A stretch of 64,000 nt of DNA. Source: Dendrobium chrysotoxum (taxonomy: Eukaryota; Streptophyta; Magnoliopsida; Asparagales; Orchidaceae). A model generated the notes under the pieces. It saw nothing but the letters and a program-made list of their open reading frames with translations, was not told the origin of the DNA and ran no database searches. Of this stretch, positions 22,607-33,480 are shown in pieces. Numbering within the stretch: the first letter of the stretch is position 1; each line of letters starts with the position of its first letter. A program made the position numbers and the translations under genes. The DNA lies in assembly GCA_019925795.1 (NCBI GenBank), contig CM034307.1:18249197-18313196 (forward strand). The letters run 5' to 3'.

Positions 22607-22800
22607 CGGCTCTGAATGGTTCGTACGACATGTTCGTACGGGACGAACCGTTGGGACAAACGGCTCTGAATGGTTCGTACGACTTGTTCGTACGGGATGA
22701 ACTGTAAGGACGAATGGCTCAGAATGCTTCATACGACTTATTCATATAGGACGAACCGTTGGGACGAACGGCTCAGAATGGTTCGTACTGGATCCTATGG
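22607..22800 (+). repeat. 54-bp tandem array in LTR U3
   Basis: Units start at 22607, 22661, 22715 and 22769 (last partial), an exact 54-bp period. Each unit has CGGCTCTGAATGGTTCGTAC followed by TTCGTACGGGACGAACCG or a variant. The 3' LTR has only one full and one partial unit (near 32289), accounting for most of the length difference of the two LTRs. Confidence 0.85.
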
Positions 22801-23239
22801 GACAAATAGTTTAATTTTTGAACTATTCGTACAGTACAAACTATACTTCGTACAGGAGGTTTTGAGGAATGAACGGCGCAGTTTTAGGTTCATATAGAAT
22901 CGTATGAGATGAATCATTCAATAAGTTGAATTATTCGTACAGTATGATATTCAGTCGTACAGGACGATCGGAACGCGTAAAACTTGAAAATTTCAATTTT
23001 TAGATGGATTTTCTTATCCTTAGTACTTAAGGGTCGTAAAAACTGACTTGTAACAAATCCTTCTGCGAAAATACTTCTTGAGAGTGATTGGGAGAGTGTT
23101 TGGAAGTGAGTGTTGTGAAATCTTTGAAGAGAAAATTATGAGGGGATTCACAAGGTTATCTAATGTAAGGATCTCATTGTTTGTACTTCAAGCTTCTTCC
23201 TAATCTCCTTGGAGGCTCTTGCAAGAAAGTTGTTCGAGA

Positions 23240-23500
23240 GGTTTCCAATTCTCTACCATCACCAGGAGGGTGAAAAAGGATGCAGTTCTCTGCCATCACT
23301 AGGAGGGTGAAAAAGGATAATGGTTCTGTGCCGACACTTGGAGGGTGTGAAAGGATGAGAGGGTTCTCTACCTGTACCAGGAGGGTAAAAAAGGATGACG
23401 GTTCTCTGCCGATACTTGGAGGGTGTGAAAGGATGAAAGGGTTCTTTGCCTTCACCAGGAGGGTGAAAAAGGATGATGGTTCTTTGTCGCACTGGGATTT
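23240..23500 (+). repeat. 38-bp tandem repeats in LTR
   Basis: Six to seven imperfect units of about 38 bp, of the form GTTCTCTGCC..CACCAGGAGGG followed by TGAAAAAGGATGA. Two unit types alternate (CACCAGGAGGGTGAAAAA and CACTTGGAGGGTGTGAAA). The array is also in the 3' LTR at about 32835-33085. Long minus-strand open frames here are repeat artefacts. Confidence 0.8.
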
Positions 23501-23912
23501 AGTGGAAGAGAGTTTTGTAAAGGCTTCTCCGCCTTGCTGTGGGGGCTAAAGGAGGGTCACTTTGGTTTAGTGCAATACCTAGAGGAGTCTCTAGAGAGTG
23601 GATGTAGGTCGTGTTTGACCAAACCACTATAAAATCTGGTGTTCTCTATTCATATTTTTACTTACTACATATTCTTATTGCACTACATTTTACTTTTTTG
23701 TGGTTGAAAAGAATAAAAAATTATCTCTATTCGTACAATACGAATCTCTATTCGTACAATACGAATTATCACGTACAATATAATTTGCTTAGAGTTGTGA
23801 TTAAAACTTTTCCAAAATTCTAAGAGAATTTTTTAAAAGTACCAATTCACCCCCCTCTTGGTTAGCCTAAGGACGTAATTAATAGGTCTAACAACCTATT
23901 CACACTTTCAAG

Positions 23913-23924
23913 TGGTATCAAAGC
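23913..23924 (+). other. primer-binding site, initiator Met tRNA
   Basis: TGGTATCAAAGC, two bases after the LTR end; it matches the plant initiator methionine tRNA primer site TGGTATCAGAGC at 11 of 12 positions. Confidence 0.85.
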
Positions 23925-23963
23925 CTGTTTCAAAAATCACTATTTACTTTTTGAAATTCGTTC

Positions 23964-26900
23964 ATGGCTAATTTTGGAAATCGGAACACTTTAGAAGGTT
24001 ACTCAATCACTAGGCCATCTTTGTTTGACAACATTCTATTTAATTTCTAGAAAACTAGCATGTCTGCTTTTTTGCAATCTCTTGACTATCACATGTGGAT
24101 GTTAGTTCAGGGTGGTTACACTACATCTACTAGACTTGTAGATGGCATAAGAGTTGAAATACTATTTGTTGATTGGACTTTAGAAGAAAGGGAATTAGCA
24201 CAACTAAATGCAAAATGCTTGAATAGCTTTTTCTGTGCCCTTAAATTTGAAGACTATATGTGTGTTTCTACTTGTAAATCTGGAAAGGAAATATGGGATA
24301 GACTTTGTATTACGTATGAAGGTATAAATGAAGTAAAATAAACTAGGTTGAACATTCTTTTGCATGATTATAAACTCTTTCACGTGAAACCGAATGAATC
24401 AATCTCAGACATGTATACATGTTTTATACATATAACCACTTCATTGCATGCCTTAGGCAGGGAATTAACAAATGCGAAAAAAGTAAATAAAATACTTCGT
24501 TGCTTACCTACTGCTTATGATACAAAGATAACCACAATAACTGAATCGAAAGATTTAAATGTCTATTCTATTGATAATCTTCTTGGATCACTAATTTCTT
24601 ATGAGCAATTTATGACTCAAAGATAGATTGATGCAGGTGACAATCAGAAGGAGAAGAACATAGCTTTGAAGGTGGAAGGTTCAGACAGTGATCCGTCACT
24701 ACCTGAGGATGAGGAAGACATTGCCTTAATGATAAGGCAGTTCAAGAGTTTCCTAAAGAGGAAGCAGAGAAGATGCCAACAGTGGAACAAAGGTAAGTTT
24801 CATAAAATTGTTAAGGCTTCTAATGATGTTATTTGTTATGAATGCAGGAAGCCAGGAAACATAAAGACGGATTGCCCCAATCTCAAGGCTAATCCTAGCA
24901 AGGAGAAAGCTGAGGAGAAACCAAAGGATAGAAAGGGAAAGAAGAGACTTCAACGAGCTTTTTGGACGGACTCAGCTTCGAATTCTTCAGAAATAGCAGC
25001 TGAAGAGGAAGTCACAAATTTGTGCTTAATGGCTGACAATCTTAATCATTCGAATCAAGAGGAGATATGTGATTTAAGTTATGAATAATTGTTTAAAGTT
25101 TCTGAACGCATTCATTCTGTATATAGGAAACTAAAAAAAGTACATGCAAAATTAAATTTGGATTATCTAGAGCTACAAAAAGAATACAAAATCCATAGGA
25201 AAGATCATGCATTAATTAATAGCAACCACATGACTTTATTGGATGAATTTAATGATTTGAATAAACAACATGAACTTTTAAAATCATCACACATTGAACT
25301 TGAAAATAATTTCAAAACATTTATGGATGAATCAGATTGTAGAGAGCATAACTTAAAGATTAAAAATTTGATTTTAGAAAGTGCTAATGCATATCTTAAG
25401 GTTAAGATAAAAGCACTTGAGGAAAATAGGAAACCACACATAGACTTGAAGATTTTCACAAAATTTACCACAAGTCCACTAATTCAAAATCTAAGAGAAG
25501 GTCTAATAGGACATATAGATTGATAAATATTTTTCCTGGAGTTAAGTGTTTTTGTTGTGGTATGATCGGACATATATCTCATAATGTAGAACACATCTAG
25601 TGTGGAGACCTAAGATGTATAAAACACAGCATATCACACATGCATCTATTTTAAAATTTCCAAGAGGAGAACCCAAACTTGTTTGGATTCCCAAGATTAA
25701 TATTGGATAATTTTGTAGGATCGCTCTCACACAAGATCTCGTGAGAGTATTTGGTACCTAGACAGCGGCTGCTCAAAGCATATGACTGGAGATACAAATT
25801 AATTTATAACACTAGAAGCGAGGAATGGAGGCAAGGTTACACTTGGATATAATACTACCAAGAGAGTGGTAGGTACAGGTATAATTAGAAATTCTAGAAA
25901 TTTTGTGATTGAAAATATTCTATTGGTTGAAGGCTTAAAACACAATCTGTTGATCATAAGTCAATTGTGTGACAAAGGTTATCATATAAAATTCTTGCCT
26001 ACTAGTTGTGTTATTAGTCAAAATAGAATTATTATGTTAAATGGTGATAGAGTGAATAATGTTTACATGCTAGATTTGAATTCTGTAAAACCTTCTACTA
26101 TTTTTTATTTGAAAACTGTATCTGATGAATCATGGTTATGGTATAGAAGGCTTTGTCATGCTAGAATGAGAAATTTTAGGAAAATCACCCAAAAGGAGCT
26201 AGTTAGAGAAGTACCCAAATTAGACTTTACTAAAGACCATTTATGTAATGCATGTCAATTAGAAAAATAAGTTAGATCCTCTTTCAGTTCAATCAAGGAA
26301 ATTAAGACTAGCAAGCCCTTAGAAATTCTTCATATGGATTTATTTGGACCTGTTAGTACCTTAAGTTTAGGAGGAAAAAGATTTGGATATGTAATTATGG
26401 ATGATTATTCTAGATTCACCTGGATTAGATTTTTGAATCATAAGAGTGAATCATTTGAGGAGTTTAGAGATTTTGTCACTTGGATTTAGAGAAAATTAGG
26501 TTTTGAAATTGTATCTATCCAAAGTGATCATGGGGGAGAATTTGAAAATGAATTGTTTGATAATTTTTGTAAATCTCAAGGAATAGAATATAATTTCTTA
26601 GCTTCTAGGACACCTCAATAGAATAGAGTTGTAGAAATAAAGAGCAGGACATTAATTGAAACTGCTAGAGCCATGTTGGCAGAATATTCACTTTCAAATA
26701 TTTTTGGGCTGAAGCAGTTAGCACAGCGTGCTATGTACTGAATAGGGTGTACATTAGATCTAAATTAAATAATACACCATATGACTTCTTAAAGGTAGAA
26801 TTCCCAACCTCTCACATCTACATGTTTTTGGATGTAAAGTGTTTATTCATAATAATGGCAAAACTCTCTTAGGAAAATTTGATCCCAAATCTGATGAAGG

Positions 26901-28770
26901 AATCTTTCTAGGTTATTCAAGTGTTGGAAAATCCTATAGAGTTTTTAATAAAAGAACATTGGTAGTTGAGGAGACCACTCATATTGTTTTTGATGAATCT
27001 TATAATAGTGAAGGGTCTAAGTTGGATGAAGATGAGGTTGAGGAGGTAACCCAAAAACTTAAAAATAAAAAAAATTGAAGAAAGGGTTGAAAAGGAACAA
27101 GAAAACCCATTGCCTAAAGAATGTAAATTTATTAGAAGTCATCCTAAAGAGTTGATTTTAGGAGAATCAAGTGAAGGAGTTAGGACTAGGCATGGTTTGA
27201 GGAAAGAAGTAAATCATTCAGCTTTTTTATTTCAATAATAGAACCCACTAATATAGATCAAATACTTTTGGATGAATTTTGGATTTTGGCCATGCAAGAA
27301 GAACTGAATCAATTTAAAAGAAATGATGTTTGGGAGGTAATTGAAAGGCCAAAGGATAAAGTGTAGTTAGGACTAAGTGGGTGTTCAAAAATAAAATGAA
27401 TGATTCAGGAGTTGTTATAAAATAAAGCTAGATTGGTAGCTAAGGGGTATAATCAAATAGAAGGGATTGATTTTGAGGAGATATTTGCCCCTGTAGCAAG
27501 ACTTGAAGCAATTAGGGTGTTATTAGCCTTTGCCTATTTTAAAGATTTTAAATTGTATCAAATGGATGTTAAAAGTGCCTTTTTGAATGGGGTGATAGAA
27601 GAGGAAGTTTATGTTGAGCAACCTCCAGGTTTTGAAAATTCTAAATTCCCTAATCATGTTTTTAAATTAAAAAAGGCATTGTATGGACTAAAATATGCAC
27701 CTCGAGCTTGGTATGAGAGGTCAAGCACTTTTCTATTAAAAGGATCATTTGTTAAAGGAAGTGTGGACACCACTCTATTTCTAAAAAGAATAGGAAATGA
27801 AATACTCATTGTACACATATATGTGGATGACATCATTTTTGGATAAACTGATAAAAATCTATGTGATGAATTTTAAAAAATAATGAGTAGTGAATTTTAG
27901 ATGAGTTTAATGGGTGACTTGAGTTATTTTCTTGGTTTTAGCATAAAGCAAAATGAGGAAGGAACTTTTCTTTGTCAATCTAAGTATGTTAAGGACATCC
28001 TCAAAAAGTATGAAATGGATAATGCTAAACCTGTAACTACACCCATGAGTTCCTCAGTACTATTAGATAAGGATCCTAAGGGAAAATCTATTGATCAAAA
28101 GAAGTTTAGAGGAATAATTGGATCATTACTTTACTTAACTGCTAGCCGACCAGACATTATGTTTAGTGTTTGCTTATGTGCTAGATTTTAATCTGATCCA
28201 AAGAAATCACATTTGATAGCAGTGAAAAGAATATTGAGATATCTTTTGGGAACTCAAAATTTAGGAATTTGGTATCCTAAGCATAGCTCTTCTTTTGAAA
28301 TCATTAGATACTTAGATTTTGATTTTGTAGGCAGTAGGGTTGATCAAAAGAGTACTTCTAGGACTTATCAATTCATTAGAAATTCTTTAGTATCTTGGTC
28401 CAGTAGGAAACAAAATTCAATAGCACTTTCTACAGCTGAAGAAGAATATATTGTCTTAGGGAGTTATATTGCACATGTGCTTTGGTTGAAACAACAAATG
28501 ATTAACTTAGGATTTTCTATTGGTATAATTCTAATCTTTTGTGATAACACTAGTGCCATTTACATTTCAACGAATCCTATTCAACATTCTAGAACAAAGT
28601 ATATTGATATAAGGCATCATTTCATAAGAGATCATGTAGCGAAAGGGGAAATTGAACTACTTCATGTCGCTACTAAAGATCAACTGGCAGATATTTTCAC
28701 AAAACCCCTAACTTTTGACACTTTTAGCATATTAAGGATAAGGTTAGGTGTGATTGATCTAAATGCTTGA
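23964..28770 (+). pseudogene. copia gag-pol polyprotein relic
   Basis: Frame opens MANFGNRNTLEGYS at 23964. Gag (UBN2-type) runs to about 24900, with a knuckle CYECRKPGNIKTDC whose His is replaced by Asn. A coiled-coil-like region rich in Lys, Leu and Glu follows (25089-25500). Protease: WYLDSGCSKHMTGD near 25752. Integrase: zinc-binding region LWYRRLCHARMRNF (first His now Tyr) and LCNACQ, then core motifs MDLFGPV (26335), IQSDHGGEFEN (26520) and a downstream PQ*NRVVE (26610). A frameshift lies near 26690. Reverse transcriptase: MVAKGYNQIEGIDFEEIFAP (27433), MDVKSAFLNG, and IYVDDIIFG with the YVDD site (27820). RNase H: LVSWSSRKQNSIALSTAEEE (28390) and GEIELLHVATKDQLADIFTKP, ending at 28770. 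At least ten in-frame stops; inactive. Confidence 0.9.
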
Positions 28771-29357
28771 TTAAAAATTTTACAAATTTATTTTGTATGT
28801 GTTTGTTAGTTTATTTGTTTCTAGTTTATTGTGTTTTATAGTCATCATTTGTGTCTTATTTAAAAAGAAAAATTAAAAAAAATATGATGTGTTTTATTCT
28901 TTATTTTAGAGCTGAAAAACTGTAGAGCTGAAGTGACAAAACTATATTTTCATAGTATGATCGTACTGTATGATGATTGTATCAAACTGTACGATATGTA
29001 CAGGTTTGTCTGTACAAAAGGGTTAGCTTTATGGTTAGCTTCAATTATTATTGATGATCGTACGTACGAACACATTATTCATCTGTACGATCAATATGTT
29101 GATTCGGATGAGGATGAATCTAACCGTCACCTGAACGATCTTTAATTTTCCGATCATCCCGGACGAACATGTGATCGTCTGTACTATTCGGAAGTCAAAA
29201 AGCCTGTACAAAAGGATGCCTCGGGAAGGGTAGTTTACGAAAAGTTGTTTCATTTTTGACCATTTTTGTTCGTCCCGTACGAAATGTATTTCATCCCATA
29301 TGAAATGTATTTCATCTCATACAAACTATTTTTTGTACAGTCTGATTGATCATTTTT
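28771..29357 (+). other. intergenic control region between pol and accessory ORF
   Basis: No coding potential beyond short chance frames. From 28955 to 29340 it is dense in GTACGA, CGTACG and TTCGTCCCGTACGAA words, the same vocabulary as the LTR U3 array. A 16-base string TTCGTACGGGACGAAC, present in LTR unit 1 at 22633, occurs here as its reverse complement at 29268-29283. The region ends at a TATA box. Confidence 0.65.
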
Positions 29358-29358
29358 C

Positions 29359-29367
29359 TATATAAAG
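29359..29367 (+). promoter_or_regulatory. TATA box of an internal promoter
   Basis: TATATAAAG in a CTATATAAAGGAGGG context, about 60 bp upstream of the accessory ATG at 29427. The leader between them (CACTCATTTCACTTTCAATT) is pyrimidine/A-rich as in plant 5' leaders. Confidence 0.6.
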
Positions 29368-29426
29368 GAGGGTCATTTTCACTCATTTCACTTTCAATTT
29401 TAAACCCTTCTAAGCATTAAGTAGAG

Positions 29427-30504
29427 ATGTCAGGAAGCGGAAAGAGAGTACAATAATCTAGGGGTTTGTCATCCAGGTAGGATTGGGATGAAAATTTCCT
29501 AAGTGCATAAAATAAGGAGGCATACTATAGGTATGTTGCATCCAAAATTACCCCTTCTCGAATACTACTGCAAGAAAACATCCATTTTACAGTAATGTCT
29601 TTGTTTGATTCAACTAAAATCTCATTCTTTCTCACCCTCATATATGCCTACAACAAAGATCATTTCCATGTTTTTCTAGCCAATATGAGATTTAACCAGG
29701 ACCATACTAGAATCACTTCCTTCGTTCTAAAACAAAGGGTAAAAATTACCAAAGAGGACCTTAGATCGTTTCTTCATCTAAAAACTCTGGGGATTCGAGC
29801 TCATACTTTTACCACTAGATCGGACTATGATTGGTCCGAAGTCAATCAAGTTCTTAGGGGTATTAGCCAACCAACTCACTATTCTAGAGTTGACTCTTTA
29901 AACCAAATCACATGTACTTAGGTCCTCCATCATTCCCAAAGTCGGAGATCAAGTAAATATGACCCCCCTTCTTTCTACTGTTACTTATTTGATTATGTCT
30001 GGCCAACCTATAGATGAAGCCCAATTAGTCTTGGACTATCTTTATGCGCTCACTGATATTGGCCAACCTAGTGTAAAAAGAAAGAAGAACATTGCCCTAG
30101 GTCATGTGATTTGCTTCATTCTTGAAAAGAAGTATAATTTGGTTCACCCTGACGGACCTTCTGAATTACCACTCTATTTTACGGATGCTTCTTTTCGAGG
30201 GCTTTTTGGTAAAGAGGGAACTAGGAATAGCTCTGAGGATGAACCTGCACCTGCTCCTACACCTGCACCTGGACCCGACTAAAACTTCTATCAGGATATA
30301 GTCCATCATTTTGATCAGCTTGATCAAAGGTCTGCTAATATGGTGGCACATTTGAAGCCGCAGGATGACATATATGATGAGGACAGCGGGTGGATTTGAG
30401 ACCAGTTTGAGTCAGTGAACACCAACATTGTGACACTTAATAGCTATTTTGCTATGTTCATTACTCCTCCACCTCCTCCAGATCAACGTCCTTCAGACTA
30501 TTAG
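29427..30504 (+). pseudogene. accessory ORF downstream of pol (putative plant transposon protein type)
   Basis: Opens MSGSGKRVQ at 29427, with stops after codon 9 and in the next few dozen codons, then a long open part containing EAYYRYVASKITPSRILLQE, SLFDSTKISFFLTLIYAYNK and HVFLANMRFNQDHTRITSFV. After a frameshift near 29920 it continues with LLSTVTYLIMSGQPIDEAQL and KNIALGHVICFILEKKYNL, then a proline-rich linker (APAPTPAPGPD) and a C-terminal tail ending PPPPPDQRPSDY. About 360 residues when read across the breaks. The pattern (FYANL-like region, LRSFLHLKTLG, then a hydrophobic helix region) resembles proteins annotated as putative plant transposon protein; this is recalled, not searched. 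No signal peptide or transmembrane envelope architecture is evident. Function unknown. Confidence 0.6.
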
Positions 30505-31829
30505 TGATGTTCTTCTGCTTGTTTGGCTTAGCTCTTGCTTATCTTTGTTGTTCTCTTAAGCTTGGATGCTATGGTTATTATTGTTATTCTTGGACATGAT
30601 TATTGTTAGTTTGATGGATGTGATTATAGTTTTATAATGAATTGTTCTAGTAAGCTTTATTTCTTTGTGGGAATTGATATGAATGTAAAAGCTTATTTTA
30701 TAAGATGTATCTTAGCATTATGTGAAATACAAAAAGTTCAGTTTTTGTGCATATTGTTATCTGATTGTGACTGGAAATATTTTGAACTTTAATACTCGAT
30801 CGTAGTTGATTAAATTTCTAAAATGTTAACTGAATTTGGATTACAATATAAATTTCTGTGTATAATTTAATTTCTCAAAATATTTAGATTTCATTATCAT
30901 TTGGTGTAGATTAGAAGATCTTACTTTATATGATTTTTAGACATGTATTACTTAGCCTAAAATTCTTGTATATTTCATGTCTTAATATTGCACTTGATTT
31001 CGATATTAAAGTGTTCATTATTGTACTAGTGATTAAGGGATTGTGTTGTTGGAAAGAATTTTATTTAGTCAAAACAAAAAGAGCAAAGCTTGAAAAGATG
31101 CACAAAACGTGCCATACAATAAAAAGATGCGCAAAGTCGCCAAAATTATAAAGAGGCACAAAATTAGCCCAAACATTAATTAAGTGCACAAAATGTGCTC
31201 TTTCATTTGAAAAGATGTCTAATATCGCCAATTATTCTTTCCTTTAACATTTTCTCTAACTTCACTAATTAATGATCGTCACTTTTGACTTAGAGATTTG
31301 GTAATTTTATGTCATCATTTGTGCAATAGTTGTGGTTACTTAATATGTCTATTACATTACTGCCATAGATCAACTTCTCTTCTCCTTACTATAGTATGTG
31401 ATTTAAACCATTTTGAGTCCTTACTTTTTGCATTTGATTTTAATATTGTAGTTAATCTTCTTTTAACATTATTTAAATCACCAACTCATTTGAGTGACTT
31501 TCCTTTTTTGTTGTTGTCAAAAGGGAGAGTTTTGTATTGTTTGACTTATTGCATTGTAATTGTATGTTGTATTGTATATTAGTTTGTATAAGTTTTGTAT
31601 GGATAGTTGCATCGTATGTTACATTTTTAATGTGCTTGCTGCTTGCTTGTCTTTGTCTATCCATTTTTTTCTTCTCATCTTATCTCCTTTTCCCCTTGGT
31701 TCATGTAGATCATTTCTTTAGGGGGCGATTCCATTTAGGGGGAGCTTAACAGATCATTTATTTAGTGCGCGCTCAGGAGAAATGTTGGTTTACTTATTAA
31801 CTCAAATAATAAATATTTTGCCATCATAT
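30505..31829 (+). other. long 3' noncoding region of the copia element
   Basis: T-rich spacer between the accessory frame and the polypurine tract, usual in SIRE-type elements. It holds a short degenerate repeat at 31085-31230. No gene seen; the open frames at 30930-31151 and 31298-31749 are hydrophobic by composition only. Confidence 0.6.
31085..31230 (+). repeat. short degenerate tandem repeat, about 33 bp
   Basis: Four to five units around AAAAGATGCACAAAACGTGCC, diverged to AAAGATGCGCAAAGTCGCC, AGAGGCACAAAATTAGCCC and AAGTGCACAAAATGTGCTC. Confidence 0.55.
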
Positions 31830-31842
31830 AAAATGGGGAGAT
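31830..31842 (+). other. polypurine tract
   Basis: AAAATGGGGAGAT immediately before the TG that opens the 3' LTR; the standard primer for plus-strand synthesis in SIRE-type elements. Confidence 0.75.
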
Positions 31843-33480
31843 TGATATGATTTATGCAAATCAGTTTGTTCAAGTATATTTTGAAATAAGTTGTTTTTGA
31901 TAATTACAAAAGCTTATTGTTTGTTTTATTTTTCTCCTAACAAATATTGGAGTTTCTTTTATTTATATTAACATGTTTTTCAAGAAATTCACACTCCAAA
32001 CTGCTGAAGACTTCAAGTTCATTTGTTAATGTTTATTTTAAGTGAAGTTTGTATTTTTAATTTTTCTTGAGCCTGAGAGAGTGTGTTTGTAAGTTGGATA
32101 ACTATACACACACACACTAGGGAGTGAAAGCTTAATTTTTAAAAAACTTATAGTATAGTACGAAATAGACTTCGTACGGGATGATCTGTGATATTTGTCC
32201 TCCATAACGAACCAGTCTGATCAAAATTTTTTCTAAGTACTGTTCATACAGTATGAAATGGACTTCGTACATAAGGATTTGAGGTATGAATGGCTCTGAA
32301 TGGTTTGTATGACATGTTCGTATGGGACGAACTGTTGGGATGAACGGCTCGGAATGCTTCATACTAGATCGTACGGGACGAATCGTTCAGTTTTTGAATT
32401 ATTCATATAATACAAACTAGACTTCATACAGGAGGTTTTGAGGTACGAACGACTCAGTTTTAGGTTCGTATGGAATAGTATAGGACGAATCGTTCAATAA
32501 GTTAAACTTTTCATATAGTACGATATTCGATCGTAAGGGATGATTGGAACGCGTAAAACTTGAAATTTTTCATTTTTGGATGGTTTTTCTTGTCCTTAGT
32601 ACTTAAGGGTCCTAAAAACTGACTTGTAACAAATCCTTCTGTGAAAATACTTCTTGAGAGTGAAAGGGAGAGTGATTGGGAGAGTGTTTGGGAGTGAATG
32701 TTATGAGATCTTTGAAGAGAAAATTATGAGGGGATTCACAAGATTATCCAATGATGAGGATCTCATTATTTGTACTTCAAGCTTCTTCCTAATCTCCTTG
32801 GAGGCTCTTGTAAGAAAGTTATTCGGGAGGTTTCCGATTCTTTGCTGTCACCAGGAGGGTGAAAAGGACGCCGGTTCTCTGCCGTCTCCAGGAGGGTGAA
32901 AAAGGATGACAGTTCTCTGCCGACACTTGGAGGGTGTGAAAGGACGAGAGGGTTCTCTGCCTTCACCAGGAGGGTGAAAAGGATGATGGTTCTCTACCGA
33001 CACTTGGAGGGTGTGAAAGGATGAGAGGGTTCTCTGCCTTCACCAGAAGTGTGAAAAAAGATGATGGATCTCTGCCGCATCGGGATTTGGTGGAAGAGAG
33101 TTTTAAAAAGGCTTCTCTACCTTGCTGTGGGGGCTAAAGGAGAGTCACTTTAGTTTACTGCAATACCTAGAGAAGGAGTCTCTAGGGAGTGGATGTAGGT
33201 CATGTTTGACCGAACTACTATAAAATCTGGTGTTCTCTATTTGTGTTTTTACTTACTGCATATTCTTAATGCACTGCATTTTATTTTTCTATGGTTGAAA
33301 AGAATAAAAAATTATCTTTATTCATATAGTACAAATTGTCATATACAGTACAATTTACTTAGGGTTGTGATTAAAAGTTTTCCAAAATTCAAAGAAAAAT
33401 TTTTAAAAGTACCAATTCACCCCCCTCTTGGTTAGCTTAGGGACGTAATTAATAGGTCTAACACTCTATTTGCACTTTCA
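31843..33480 (+). repeat. 3' LTR, complete
   Basis: Starts TGATATGATTTATGC after the polypurine tract and ends GCACTTTCA, that is TG...CA, 1638 bp. Contains one full 54-bp unit plus a partial (from about 32289), the 38-bp array (about 32835-33085) and a TATA-like CTATAAAAT near 33219. Confidence 0.8.

Larger units (their letters stand above)
22365..23910 (+). repeat. 5' LTR, truncated at its 5' end
   Basis: Homologous to 32045-33480 of the 3' LTR and ending in the same CACTTTCA. It lacks the first about 200 bp of the 3' LTR, which start TGATATGATTTATGC. It contains an expanded 54-bp array (22607-22800) and a 38-bp array (23240-23500). A TATA-like CTATAAAAT lies near 23628. Confidence 0.8.
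22365..33480 (+). mobile_element. Ty1-copia retrotransposon, SIRE/Maximus-type, with accessory ORF
   Basis: Order: truncated 5' LTR (22365-23910), Met-tRNA primer-binding site, gag, protease, integrase, reverse transcriptase and RNase H (copia order, integrase before reverse transcriptase), a noncoding interval, a further reading frame, a long noncoding region, polypurine tract, complete 3' LTR (31843-33480). A coding region after pol and a long 3' spacer are typical of the SIRE/Maximus lineage. Numerous stops make it inactive. LTRs are clearly diverged, many differences being C/T and G/A, so the insertion is old. The 5' target duplication is lost; the five bases after the 3' LTR are ACTAG. 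Confidence 0.85.

Noticed and set aside
23174..23549. Overlapping frames on both strands with repeated peptide units
   Set aside because: Products of the 38-bp LTR repeat, recurring in the 3' LTR near 32766-32966.
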